Notes under the pieces: generated by a model
Database searches by the model: none
Told to the model about the DNA's origin: nothing
The model's input: only the letters and a program-made list of their open reading frames with translations
Shown here: piece by piece, positions 45,046 through 57,096 of the stretch
Position numbering within the stretch: position 1 is the stretch's first letter
Layout: every line of letters starts with the position of its first letter
Assembly: GCA_027422505.1 (NCBI GenBank)
Contig: JAPQWV010001340.1
Location: forward strand, 31,086 to 95,085
DNA length: 64,000 nt
Direction of reading: 5' to 3'
Source: Craterostigma plantagineum
Lineage: Eukaryota; Streptophyta; Magnoliopsida; Lamiales; Linderniaceae
Program-made: the position numbers and the translations under genes

Positions 45046-45144
45046 TTTTTTATTTTTATTTTTTTTATTTGGTTGGAAGAGATGATAGGGGAAGAAATAG
45101 TGCAACACTCTTGTGCCGAGATGTTGTGGAAGTTCCCATGATGC

Positions 45145-45154
45145 CTATTTATAG
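45145..45154 (-). promoter_or_regulatory. Candidate TATA box of the patatin gene
   Basis: Minus strand CTATAAATAG, about 100 bases upstream of the ATG at 45045, at a suitable distance for a start site near 45115. Confidence 0.65.
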
Positions 45155-45645
45155 TGGTATTCGGTTATGGCGCCTGCTGAGGTATGGGTCGGGTCGCTTC
45201 ATGGGTTGACCCGATGCCCGTTATGGGACGGTTATTGTTGAAGAGAGAAGGAATGATAAGATTTTCCAAATTTTTTACTATCTTTTATTGTAAGAAGATC
45301 ATAAAAGTCAGTCGTCGATCGGATCAAGTTCCACGTTGCGTGGTCTGAATTTTCTAGCGAATGTGGAAATTTAGTAAACGAGTTGGATTTTTCTGCGTCT
45401 TGTCTTGGGGATGGGCTTGGCTTTGTCCTTGTTCGTTCATAATCAATTGAAAGTTACTTCATTTGACTTCTAACCGGTTGTACGTATTTTACTTTTCTTG
45501 TTTTTAGCTCATTTTCGTTGCCGCGATAAGACGCAGAAAAAGGTTGGGGTTTTCGATCCCACCTGATACTTTGATGTAGATCAAGAGTTTGATACCAATT
45601 AGGATCAAGTGCTAGATTTGAATTTTAAAAATAAATTAGATATAT

Positions 45646-46289
45646 GGGGTGTTTGTTTTGGGTGATGCTGTAAAACATCGTCGTGATCTTCTCTGCTATC
45701 TGTTATCACTATGTTTGTTTGGTCTAGGTGATAAGTTATCACCATAATTACGTATCACTTAGGTGATGAAAATAGGGTGATATTTCAAGTTTTTTGATCA
45801 CCCCCAAAAAACTTAGGTGATCCAACATCACGGTGATGAGGTGATCTTTCTAACTTTTTAATGGACAAAAATACCCCCAATTTTTTTACATTCCTCTTTT
45901 ATATGCCACTTTCCCTATTTTTAATTACATAACCTAGTTAATCTTAAAAAATATTTATTTATTTAATAAAATGCTAATATTAAAAAATTTTATAAAAAGA
46001 ATTATAACAATTTAAAAATTAAAACTTTGTCATTTATATCATTATCATGTACATATTACCTTAAAAAGAATATTTAATCCACTTAATAATATGTTTGAGA
46101 TTAAATATGACATTTACACATCACCACCCACATATCACATTGATTAAACAAACACAATATTTCAATATCACATTGATTTGCGAAATGAAATAACACCACA
46201 AAACAAAGACATTGATGACATATCACCTTAATTCACATTCGGTGACCGTGATTTGAGTATCACCGTGATTCACCTCAAACAAACACCCC
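45646..46289. mobile_element. Tourist/Harbinger-like MITE, copy 2
   Basis: Ends GGGGTGTTTGTTTTGG and CAAACAAACACCCC. Shares GTGATC/CCAAAAAACT..AGGTGATCCA inner sequence with the copy at 27297. No clear TSD (ATA left, AAA right), so the insertion is older or its ends have decayed. Confidence 0.75.
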
Positions 46290-48526
46290 AAATGTGTTTG
46301 CAACTCCAAGAAGCAACACTTAATTATTATTGGCTAAATCATTCAAGTTAAGTAGTGTACCAGTCACGATTAGACAAAACTCTCCCGCAAAATTTGCCCC
46401 ATCTACTAAATAGGAATGCTGATCATTTTTTATTTGAAATCCTAGAAAATTCTATCTATTAATAAGAATGCTTATTTGATCAATTTTTTTTTCTATCTAA
46501 AAGCCCATAAGATTCTAGAAACCATGCAACATTTCTCCTTGCTCTTGTCGTGAAATATCTTTCTTATACTACATAGGAACTCATATGATACAGAAATTTG
46601 ATATAGCAATCAGAAAGCAATGATGTCGTCGAGCAAGGAAAACGCATAGGATATAGAAATTTGATACTTTTCTCCGTTCGACTGGTCAGATATCATACAT
46701 AATAAGCGAACTAATGTGAACTATAAATTGCTGCATATATATTCCAAGTTAGCTGCCGATGTGAAAATAATAAAGGTCAAGTAAAACGCGCTATTAGTTT
46801 ATTAGGGGGCGTTTTCCTATTTTGATTTTCATCAAACTTTCACACCCTACTATTGTGCCAACACATTTTTTTCCGCGACTGAAGAAATCAAAGAATTGCC
46901 TACAATTCATTCAATCGTGACAAAAGGGTGTGATTGAAGTCCAACCGGGACAAGGTTTTCATATATTTCGGCCTAAAACATTATTGACGTATTTGTAATA
47001 TAATAGAAGTTTCTCCTTAACTGGAAACTGGCCTAAACAAAGTATGCAAAATAATATAATAAGGCCTCCGAAATTCGAATATGGTCTCACTTTAATATCT
47101 TGGACTTGTACTACCAAAACAAAAAGGGTAAATTTGGGTTCAGGCCCTATTAGCCAATTCAAAACAGTTCAGGCCCTATAAGAGTTTAATTTAGGCCCAA
47201 TGACCTAATTACCGAAATAATAAGTTTGAAGGACCCATGTGACAGGAAATGACAATTCTATCCTTCATAGTTGCCAATAATTATAGTCATTTGCCATCGC
47301 CTCTTCCGTTCGATTTTGGTTTGCTTTTAGGACTCTAAAACCGACTGAAATATCGTTGTTAAGGTGCAAATAAGATGGGATCGACTTCGATTCCTCATGG
47401 GTAGTTATAAATAAACGAATAATTTGAAGTATAAGACGAAATAATTATGAAATTCCACTTCGAAAAAACGAGAATATAAATGGACCAACTGTCGAATTTA
47501 ATGGCCGATTAACACGAAACTGAGTGAATTTATAGTGGGTCTTAATAATGGACGAGAATTATTGAGTTTAAGAAAGAAGTGGTGAAGAATTTCGAATCAA
47601 AATTCTTTATGCGACGTATATTGAAGATTTTGTGAACACAATATCTGGTAACAAGTCATGCAATTTAAGTAACTGATGTAGCAAAGACAGTAACAGATAT
47701 GATAAAGACAGTAACAGATATAACAATTATAGTAACTTATCATTGAAGAAAAGTAACAATTGTTGAATAACAATTATTTGTTACGAAAATCACCAATGAC
47801 TCTAAAAAAAGGTGAAAGTCGCAGAAATGTCGACGTTATTGACCGAATTAGGTTAATTAGGTTTATACCGAACTATTACTTCAAACCCAACTCGAAAATC
47901 TACTGTTGGAATCTCAGCTTTAATTGTCGAAATTGATAAATAGTCGACCCTAATCTCATGTTATTAAACAGTACTTGAGTAACAAAATATTAAAAAGTTA
48001 TAACAATTCTATATTTCGCTAATCCAAATCATTAAAAGTTAGTAACTAAATAGTTAATTCAGATAACAAATTTCTCAGTAAAAATAACAGATCTGGAAAA
48101 ATGATTATTTTAACAGTAAAATAGCTTTTTATTGAAACATGTTTACAGTGCACATTCAAAGGAACAAATAGGGCTCGATAACCCCCAAATCGATAACCCC
48201 CAAGTTAATCGAAGAAACGATTGATCCATCCCACGAGCCGGCGACGACGACGAGCAGCGAGCCATCCCCAAAGTTATTCGATGAATTAATCAGTCAAACC
48301 TTTACAATCTGATGAATTCGTAAGTGACTCTCTCTAATTCAGCATGCTAGAGATTTTGGAAAGTTTTAAGGTAAGAATGATTACTGTACATACATTTCCT
48401 AGAATGAATATAATAATACACACATATTTATATCCATATATTTTATAAGGCCCTTAAACAACAAAAAAAAGGCAGCTGAAACTAAAAGGCATGAACTTAA
48501 AATAATGAATGTCGTGGATGTGCTAA
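46290..48526. other. Intergenic, no gene seen
   Basis: AT-rich throughout. Short frames only. 47600-48150 has a loose repeat of GTAACA/AGTAACAG-type words. The stretch 48190-48300 is GC-richer (CCGGCGACGACGACGAGC) but carries no open frame. No element ends were recognised. Confidence 0.35.
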
Positions 48527-48984
48527 GAGCATCTCCAATCGATATCCAAAAACTCAGAATAAATACTAAAAGTTCTCCAACCGTATACCAAACGCAAACT
48601 CAAAATGCGTTTTCATCTTCTCTCTCATGTTGTAAACGTGCGTTCAGGAATGAGATATCCCAAAAGATGCGTTTGATGTCTTCAAAATTACAATTTATAT
48701 CCTATTTATTTTAATTATTAAAGTACTCATACAAAAATAAATAAAATATATAAAAGGACTCATGTTATTAATGATTATTTTTTCAACCGAATTTAGAATA
48801 ATAGTGTGATCTAATTTGTAAACTTGTAAATTTAGGTAATATTTAAAAAATGGGTAGAAAGAGAATATTACAATAATGATCTTTTGATTTTGAGAATTGG
48901 TTTGTTGGATGTAAAAAAATTACTTCATTTTGAATTTAAGAATGAGTTTGAGTTTGAGAATGAGTTTTTTGATTGGAGATGGTC
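48527..48984. mobile_element. Harbinger-type MITE (GAGCATCTCCAATC ends)
   Basis: Inverted ends GAGCATCTCCAATC and GATTGGAGATGGTC, flanked by TAA (48524-48526 and 48985-48987). The next bases inside also pair (CCAAAAACTCA with TGAGTTTTTTG). 458 bp, AT-rich, non-coding. Confidence 0.8.
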
Positions 48985-48987
48985 TAA

Positions 48988-49692
48988 GCGGTCAGTTCGT
49001 AGCTAAACGATTCAGTAAATAGCATCGAAGATCTCTAGTCTCAATTTGATGAGCTAATAATGGCCGGGTGATCTTATATGTCAGGTCAGATAGTTTAGAC
49101 CTTAGCATAAAAATTAAAATTTGCATTTCAGATGAGTTAGCTCAGTCCTTCTATCAGCAAGTTCGTATAAATCGAATTTCATGTATCCTGAGAAAAGATT
49201 TCGAGAATACAGTATAACTAATACCATGAAAACAATTTCTCTCACAAGGGTGTGTTTGGATAGAGGAAAACGACGGGAGAAGAAAACAAATTTTCACTAG
49301 ATTTTCCTCACAAAATGGTTAGAAAAATGGTTCTCCAAGGCTTTTGCTGTAAAATTAACTTGTGTTTCCTTTTCTTTTCTTTTCTTTTCATCACCTATTT
49401 CATTAATCAACCAAACACAAAAAAACAGAAATTTTCCAATTTCTTTTCCTTTCCTCGCTAATTTTCTTAAACCAAACAGACTCTAAATGCCTATACAAGA
49501 CAGAGAGGGAAAAGCTATACAGTTTCTTGCAAAGCTAGACAAAAAAAAAAGGCGATTAGTGGGATTGGCGACACAAAGGAAGACCAATTTTTTTCTTTTT
49601 GTTCTTTCTTCTTTTCTGGGTTTTCTTGCAAAAACTCAGAACTACTCGTAGTTAAGTTAAAAACAACTTATCTTTCGTCTTCCCCTTTTCTT
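48988..49692. other. Spacer with a possible MITE
   Basis: 49248-49483 has inverted ends GGGTGTGTTTGGAT and its near complement AACCAAACAGACTC with possible CAA/TAA flanks, so may be a 236-bp MITE. The remainder up to the sulfotransferase-like stop codon is AT-rich and probably includes that gene's 3' UTR (49500-49692). Confidence 0.4.
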
Positions 49693-51625
49693 CTAGTTAG
49701 TGTAATCAGAGTAAAGAAAGCTCTCGTAGTTCGTCCCCGTAAGGGTTCTGTTCACATCTTCCCAGTTCTTGATATGTTCCGTTACCGATCCTTTGTGTAT
49801 CTTAACTTGCCGACTCGTGAGCTCCATTTTGGGCAATCCCAGAAAGTTTAGTACATCCCATAATTTCTGTAATAGAAAAAAGGTTCAATTTTTATAATGT
49901 CCCAACTGGGTTATTTACGAATGCCCTATATAGAGATGGACGAAAAAAAAAATACTGAAACAGAAGACCTACAGTTCGATTCTGTATAAGGTCTTCGTAA
50001 TAGAGAACGATGTGCCTCGTGCTGTGAAAATACTCCAACACATCTTCTACGGTCTTTTCCATGAGCTTTAGATCTGTTATCAGAGACGATGCATTGATCG
50101 CTGGCTTATATCTCGAAAGCATATCAGCCTACACAAAAGCCACATATTGAAAAAAAAAAAGATCAGATATTTATGTTCATAAACACAAAATTCACTCTGT
50201 GTATGTGTGTTTTTTCAATTTACTTAAGATGCGTTTTATTACCTCTTCCTTTGAGTGAACATGGGACTTGTGAGTTCCATTCAAGAGCTTCGCCTGCCTA
50301 TCGTAAGAGTTGGCAAGCACTGAAACCATTCGACGTAGAAGATTCCTCCGAAATAGGAATATTACAGAAACGCCCTTGTCGTTCAGATAACCAACAATTT
50401 CCCTGCGGTGATCCATCAATCCCTGAGTTGCCCAAACACATACATACATTGATCATATGGTGTAATGAAAAAATCTACATTCCATTCCAACATATATAGC
50501 AAAACCAAAATCTTTATAAAACCTGATTAAGCATCCATTTAAAGCCAACTGCAGCTGAGCACTCGTTCTTCGAAGCGCTCGTCCTAATATCCAGATTGTA
50601 AACCCTCTCGAGGGTAGAAAAGATCGAACGAACGCTCTCCCTCCTCTCTCTGAGAGAGAATATCTCTCCGTTAGAGCTCACATTTGTATGGTTATTCAGC
50701 AATGTCTCGAACCATCCACTCCCAGACCTTTGCATAGACACGACGGTGAAGGGCAGTATAGGGCTACAAGCGCATTCAGCCCTTTGCATACAAAAATAAG
50801 AAAAAGATTCAATTTTTAATCCTTCCAAGAAATGTCGAAAAGTGGGGGATTTCGATTACCTGTGAAAGGTGATGGGCATTGGGTAGTGTAAGTATGGTGC
50901 TCGGGACTTATCTGTAATGATTCTGCTGTTGCATTGCTGAGTGTAATTAACTTCGATGTTCAAGAAACTTTTTCCATTACCATTCTGTTCGCTCGTTTGC
51001 TTTAGGCAGATCGAACAGATGTAAACGCCACAGGCCATAGAGAATACTAAGACTAATTTTCTCAACGAAGCTGGCGATTTCTTGGGAGGTTTTATAATCA
51101 ATGCATCCTATTAATTTAACCGATAAAAGAGATGGCAATTAGCTATGTAATGAGAAAGAAAACAAGCATACAATTGATACCCCAGCAACAGAAAAGATAG
51201 AAATACAACAAAAGTTAAAAGAGGAAAGAAGGATGTAAGAGGAGCAGCAAAAAAAAAAACATTTCATTTCCAGATTCAGAAACAAAATCCTAATACTATA
51301 ATCATGTACTCTCTCGCCCTAAACATCCATGTAAGGAAATACATTCATCCCCAAATTCACAGCAGCCCACCAAAATGTTTCGAATTTCAAGCATGAAATC
51401 GAGCTTTTAGAGGAAGAAATGGCCAAAATACAGCGTCCCATTTCACAAATTTGAATCATATATAAGCAAAGCAGTAGGCCGCAAAACAACTTGATCACGG
51501 CAACGACGACTCAGAGGTAGTAATAATTATAGTAGCAAAATACTAAATAGAAACAAAGAAAGACAACAAAGTACAGTTGGAAAAGATTAGCTCACCTTGG
51601 TGAATACACAAATATCTTCAGCCAT
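49693..51625 (-). CDS. Membrane-anchored sulfotransferase-like protein (P-loop family), six exons
   Basis: Exons (minus): 51596-51625, 50860-51107, 50523-50781, 50243-50422, 49973-50128, 49693-49866; 348 residues, open and all introns GT-AG. MAEDICVFTK is exon 1. A single hydrophobic segment (LVLVFSMACGVYICSICL, 28-45) after a basic stretch (KPPKKSPASLRK) suggests a type II membrane protein, probably in the Golgi. The sulfotransferase fold follows: 5'-phosphosulfate-binding motif SMQRSGSGWFETLLN (108-122), 3'-phosphate-binding motif FRRNLLRRMVS (203-213), C-terminal SRQVKIH region and NW..V..TL. By family it would transfer sulfate from PAPS, but plant members of this group are little characterised. 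The only intact host gene here. MULE-2 begins about 240 bases upstream of its ATG. Confidence 0.88.
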
Positions 51626-51863
51626 TGCGAAAGAAATAAAATTCCGAACGGCAAAATTTTCAAAAACAGCTCAGATTCCTTCTACTTCTTTCTTCAGTCG
51701 CTGCCCATCAACGCCCAAGAGGGCTTTTAAATAAGCACACGTATCTGCTGCGCACACACAATGACAAGAACAAAAAATAATATTTAAAACGAGTTTTTGA
51801 TTTATGGAGTCGGCAGCAGAGGTCTTGAGTTGAGAGCGAAGGAAGCAACTCACCTCGTTAAAA
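51626..51863 (-). promoter_or_regulatory. 5' region of the sulfotransferase-like gene
   Basis: The 5' UTR/promoter segment squeezed between the ATG and MULE-2. A minus-strand GAG/GTGAGT donor at about 51854 could start a 5'-UTR intron, with transcription beginning inside the MULE end. TTTAAATAAGC at 51726-51736 could serve as a weak TATA. Both are inferences. Confidence 0.35.
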
Positions 51864-52336
51864 CGGATTTTTAAGAAAATAGCCTTTGAGTTGGTCATCT
51901 TTTAAAAAATAGCACCCAAAATCGGACTTTACCTTTCTACCCTTACTAACTCTGCTCTAAAGACTATTTCACCCTTATTTAATGTCAATCAACAACCTCA
52001 ACAACACTTAACGAAAAAATTAATTAAAGGGTTTACTGTTACACTGTAGCGAATCTGAAACATCAGACCCGTGATAGAAGAGTGGGGTAAAAGTAAAAAA
52101 AACACACTATCTTTCACTTCCAGTAAAAAAAGCAAGCGTGTGCTCTCCCGCCCCTGCACTGCAAATCGTCTTCTCTGCAACTCAAAGCCTACCGAAACTC
52201 AACCTCAATCGACTCATTCGACAATGGCATTCAACGCGAACACCCAAAGAGTGGAGGTATGTGTTCTACTCTTCGTCTTCTTCAATTTAACGCGAGAGGG
52301 GATCTGGGAACGACCCATCGAACCCTAATTTGGGGC

Positions 52337-52540
52337 GGACACGTGCTTGCAAGCATAGGACAGAGCTTGGTAGCATAGGACCCGTGCTTGGCAGCATAGG
52401 ACTCGCGCTTGGTAGCATAGAACCTGTGCTTGCAAGCATAGGACCCGTGCTTGCAAGCATAGGACCCGTGCTTGCAAGCATAGGACCCGTGCTTGCAAGC
52501 ATAGGACCCGTGCTTGCAAGCATAGGACCTGTGCTTGCGC
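52337..52540 (+). repeat. 21-bp tandem array in intron 1 of Ulp1-A
   Basis: About nine copies of AGCATAGGACCCGTGCTTGCA. Because 21 is divisible by three and the unit lacks stops, the array is open on both strands, giving false frames. It is flanked by more diverged copies to about 52690. Confidence 0.95.
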
Positions 52541-52689
52541 AGCGTACGTCGCTTTTTAATGCATGGGTCCCGTGCTTGCAAGCAGAAGACCCCCGCTTAT
52601 GAGCAGGGGACCTGTGCTTATTTGACGGGTCCCCTGTGTATTAGCCGCGTTTCCCCTGCTTAAACGCTGGGGTCCTCTTACCTGCAGGA

Positions 52690-52815
52690 AGGGTCCTGTG
52701 TCACTGCGCGCGCGCAAGGTCGGGGACCCGCGCGTTATAATCGGGGGACCCGCGCGCTATGACCAGGGGACCCGCGCGTTATAATCGGGGGACCCGCGCG
52801 TTATAATCTGTGCTT
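52690..52815 (+). repeat. GGGACCCGCGCG array, same intron
   Basis: Four to five copies of GGGGACCCGCGCG(T/C)TAT with spacer ATAATC or GACCAG. Shares the GGGACCCG core with the 21-bp array and with arrays at 58.9, 59.9 and 63.9 kb. Confidence 0.9.
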
Positions 52816-55263
52816 GAATCTCAGCATATGCGATGCGGTCCCCTGCGCCGCATGCACATAAGGGTTTTCTGTTTTCATTAGTTCATACCACGTAATTTAG
52901 CTAAAATGTGTGTTACGTATAAATTAGGTTGTGATGCAGAAGCAGTTCGACACAGTGGACGAAGTTCCCCATTTGACTGTAAAGCTGAGCTCGTTATACG
53001 CCGATGCCAGCGAGCTGATAAGACAATGTCTGAACCAGCACGAGTGGGAGATTTTTAGGAACGAGAGTCCGTTCGGCCGCCTTGTTAGGGCCGAGCCTGA
53101 TTTTAACCTCTCGGGCCAGTTGCTGTGGTACCTTATCCAGAGCCAGACGATGCTGCACAACCGGGAAGAGCTGTGGATGATTTTTGGCGAAAAACCACTC
53201 CGATTTTCAAAGTCGGAGTATTGCCTAATCACCGGGCTGAAGTTCGCAGCCGAGCTACCGCCGGTAAACGGTGGCTCCCAATTCACCGGAAGACTTTTGG
53301 TCACGGCTCAAAAGTCCGCATGTCGCACGTCAAGCGTGTGTTGGAGGAGTTGTCTGGCGACGAGGACGATGTGGACTTCGAGAAGCTGAAGTTGGCGGAC
53401 GTGTACTTCGCCACCGCCGTGTTGATGTCTCGACCGTCGAAGAAGGACACCGTCGTCAGTCCCTGGGTCCTTAGTCTCGTCGAAGATCGGTTAGCATTCT
53501 CCCAGTATCCTTGGGGGACCGTGGCATTCAATGAGGTCATACGCACTGTAAAGGTAAACCTACGGGAGAAGTCACGGGAGTGGCTGATCAGTGGGTTCAT
53601 ACAACCACTTCAGGTGAATTTATAACTAAGCTTCTTTGCATACCATGTTTTGAGGGACGTTTCTAAGATTTTTTGCGTTATTCGTATTCAGATACTAGCA
53701 TACGAGTGCATACCGGGTGTTGCAGACGAGTTTGCGGTTCGCAAAGAAGAAGATTTCACGCCACGCATGCTCAGGTGGGCGACGAAGAATTGGCGTCGCA
53801 AAGCATGCCCGACTCTTAGGACGGTCGCGGATACCGTCGACGGCGATTTTGTACGAGGGTTGTTAGTGCCGTCAGCGGAAGAGTTGGAGGCGACGTACTT
53901 TAGGGACAGCGTTTTTGACGTTGGGGCGGCACACGAGCTATTCGACCGTGTGACGGGCCTACTCATGCGGGGAGTGGAGGTTAGGTGTGCGAGAGGCCAC
54001 CGCGATCGTGGCGACGACGATCATTTAGCGATCGTACCTGTTGAAGATTATCCCACACCTGTGGAGGTGGTTGAGGCTGGAGATTTTGGTGCTTCGTCGA
54101 GCGCCCGAGGAGTTCGAAGAAAAGGCAAATCGACTGTAGAAATTGTTGATCTAAGTGACGAGGATTCTGGCTCAGATAGAAATGAGAAGTGGAGTAACAA
54201 GTACCGCGGGCGAGTGGACTTTCTCCGGGCGTCAGTTGATTCATGCACATGATCGCGTGCTCATTGACAAGTACCTTCAAGCGGCAAGATTTAGGTAAAT
54301 GTTTTCTTTCGATGTCAACCTCAGTTATCGTACATAAACACGTAATAATTTTCTTTTTATGCAGTGATAACGTTTGGTCGGGTGACATGTGCGACGTGGA
54401 TGCCCAAGGCTTCTACATGTTGCTCTTCCATGATATGCTCAAGTCCAATTGTCTTGACGCATATCTAGATTGCTTGAGGCGAATCTATGCGGACTCCGAT
54501 ATTATCCTCGCGTCTTCGTCTTTCCAAGTTACGTGCAAGACGAGCACTTTAGGAAGGCGCAGAAGTTGAATAGGATGGCGAAAGTACGGGTGGATGATAT
54601 GGAGGAATTCGTGAATGGATTGTCGAGAAGCAGTCGGAGCTGGTTGGAGCGTCTCACGGAGGATGAATTGATACGATGCAAGTACATCATCTCTCCCGTT
54701 TTCGCACGGACCCACTGGGCAGTGCTTCTTTTTGACGCGTCAACGCAAACCTTCGTCCTTAACGATTCATTGGGCGCGCATAGTGTGCAATTCGCCGGGA
54801 GAGTGTTCGTAAGTAGCTGAAATCCGACTTGTCTATCATTTTTATTTATTGAGTAACATGTTCGACGTTTGCTATTTTTTTGCAGGCGGAGTTTCTTTCT
54901 GCATATTGGCGTTTCAAGTTCGATATCGTCACAAAGCCGAAGTTGAATAATAAAATGAATCGGAGCCAGAAGGCTGGCAGCTTGGATTGCGGGGTTCATG
55001 CGGCGTTGACGGTGGAGACGGTTATGGTTGACACGCCCGAGTTTAATGAATATCAAAGGCAGATTGATATTTCAGCGTATCGATCCACTATGGCTGCACG
55101 GATATTGCGTGACCAGTATAGCTGTATGCTCCATTTGTTTGGCTGAGTATAACTTCGGTTAGTGTTAATTGTAGGTGGATATGGACAATTTGGACTTGGT
55201 GTAGTTGAAAGTTATATGGAGGAATTTGTAGGTTGAATAAATTTTTTTGATATGGTTGAATAA

Positions 55264-56368
55264 TTGATTCTCTGTATGAAACGAAACGTGATGGGTGATT
55301 TGACTTGTTACTGAGGGAAAATACTTTGACCAAATACTCAGTAATTGTTCAATAATTGTTCAATAATTAGAAACCCTAAATTAGGCAGCGACCCGTTCAT
55401 ATACATATACACTTGGGACCCGTCCCATCAGCGCCAATGCAATATTCGCTGGTCCCCTGATATTACGGGCGGGTCCCGTATATTTAACGTGCGGGTCCCA
55501 TGATGTCAAGTTATGGTCCCTTGAGCACGTATCCCACCATATGACTTGATAAACCTTTTTCCATTGTTGAGATTCTCTGTATGAAACGACACGTGATGGG
55601 TGATTTGACCTGTTACTCAGGAAAATATTTTGACCAAATACTCAGTAATTGTTCAATTATTGGTACGAATAAAGAGCGAGTCTGAGAAACCCTAAATTGG
55701 CAGCGACCCGTTCATATACATATACGCTTGGGACCCGTCCCATCAGCGCAATGCAATATGCGCGGGTCCCTTGCTCCGAAAGTACGGGTCCCATATATTT
55801 AATTCGAGTCCCATGAATTAAAGTTATGGTCCCTTGAGCACGTATCCCACCATACGACTTGATAAACACTTTTCCATTGTTGAATAATTGATTCTCTGTA
55901 TGAAACGAAACGTGATGGGTGATTTGACTTGTTACTGAGGAAAATATTTTGACCAAATACTCAGTAATTGTTCAATTATTGGTACGAATAAAGCGAATGT
56001 GAGAAACCCTAAATTGGCAGCGACCCGTTCATATACATATACGCTTGGGACCCGTCCCATCAGCGCCAATGCAATATGCGCGGGTCCCTTGCTCCGAAAG
56101 TACGGGTCCCATATATTTAATTCGGGTCCCATGAATTAAAGTTATGGTCCCTTGAGCACGTATCCCACCATACGACTTGATAAACACTTTTCCATTGTTG
56201 AATAATTGATTCTCTGTATGAAACGAAACGTGATGGGTGATTTGACTTGTTACTGAGGAAAATATTTTGACCAAATACTCAGTAATTGTTCAATTATTGG
56301 TACGAATAAAGCGAACGTGAGAAACCCTAAATTGGCAGCGACCCGTTCATATACGCTTGGGACCCCAG
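55264..56368 (+). repeat. Three and a half tandem copies of a ~318-bp unit
   Basis: Units begin at ATTCTCTGTATGAAACG (55267, 55572, 55891, 56209), spaced 305, 319 and 318 bp. Each holds GTGATGGGTGATTTGAC, a CAGTAATTGTTCAATTATTG segment and three to five GGGTCCC words. It lies between the Ulp1-A 3' end and the transposase 5' end. Copies 2-4 are nearly identical, so the expansion is recent. Confidence 0.92.
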
Positions 56369-56483
56369 ATTACTTTAAAATAAAAAGTAGAACAACGCTT
56401 TTAATGTATTAAAAGCCGCACGACCAACTCCTTGCAGCAGAAAGCATACATTCCACCGTCGTCATTCTCTATAGGTGATAATC

Positions 56484-57061
56484 ATGACGATCAGCAGCAT
56501 TTTTTTTCAAGTCGATGGTCAGTGGGTAATTCGCGAGGACAATACGTCGAACTGGGTTTCCGATCCAACTTGCCGGTGGCAATCAATCTTGGTCGACGAC
56601 GGTTTCATGCACGTTAGTGGATCTCACTAACGAGATATTGAATGCATTGTCGTTACGCAACGACAATACCAAACTACGGATAAGCTACATGCTTGCATAG
56701 ACTACAATTATGTGCGCCCCATCTACATCGAGAACGATTACGGCGTACGTGCGTACCTTGGAGGTGGTTGCCCACGATCAAGACCACCTCTTCACGTGGA
56801 AGTTGAGTTCATCATCATTGCGGCACCACCACATCAACCTCATGATAATGATTTGTCGGGTTTCGACGTCGGCCTTATAGCGCATTGCGATACAAACGCA
56901 GAAATCCAACCATTTGAGGGTTTCCCAGCACATCTTACAACCCTCCTTACCAAAGTAATGAAAGCAGTGGCTATGTATATGATAATGAGAACGAGCAAGT
57001 CGGACGGGAAGACGAAAATGAGAACGAGCAAGGTGCTATAGATGATTATGGAAGGGTCGGA

Positions 57062-57096
<35 letters not shown>

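Larger units (their letters stand above)
52224..55146 (+). pseudogene. Ulp1-like (C48) protease gene Ulp1-A of MULE-2
   Basis: Exon 1 52224-52256 (MAFNANTQRVE, donor GTATGT); intron 1 52257-52927 holds motif arrays; exon 2 52928-53611; exon 3 53692-about 54295; exon 4 54365-54808; exon 5 54886-55146. The N-terminal region is DUF1985-like (HLTVKLSSLYADASELIRQC; FNLSGQLLWYLIQ; ELWMIFGEKPLRFSKSEY followed by CLITGLKF). A charged linker follows. The C48 domain has catalytic His in ARTHWAVLLFD (about 54710), partner Asp in NDSLG and Cys in GSLDCGVHAAL (about 54985). All three catalytic residues are kept. Single-base shifts occur near 53289, 54208 and 54505. A SUMO-type protease role is assumed from family only. 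Confidence 0.8.

Noticed and set aside
52282..52602. Long repetitive frames on both strands (ACKHGSY- and MLASTGP-type repeats)
   Set aside because: They read a 21-bp tandem array with no stops in several frames. The stretch lies in an intron of Ulp1-A.
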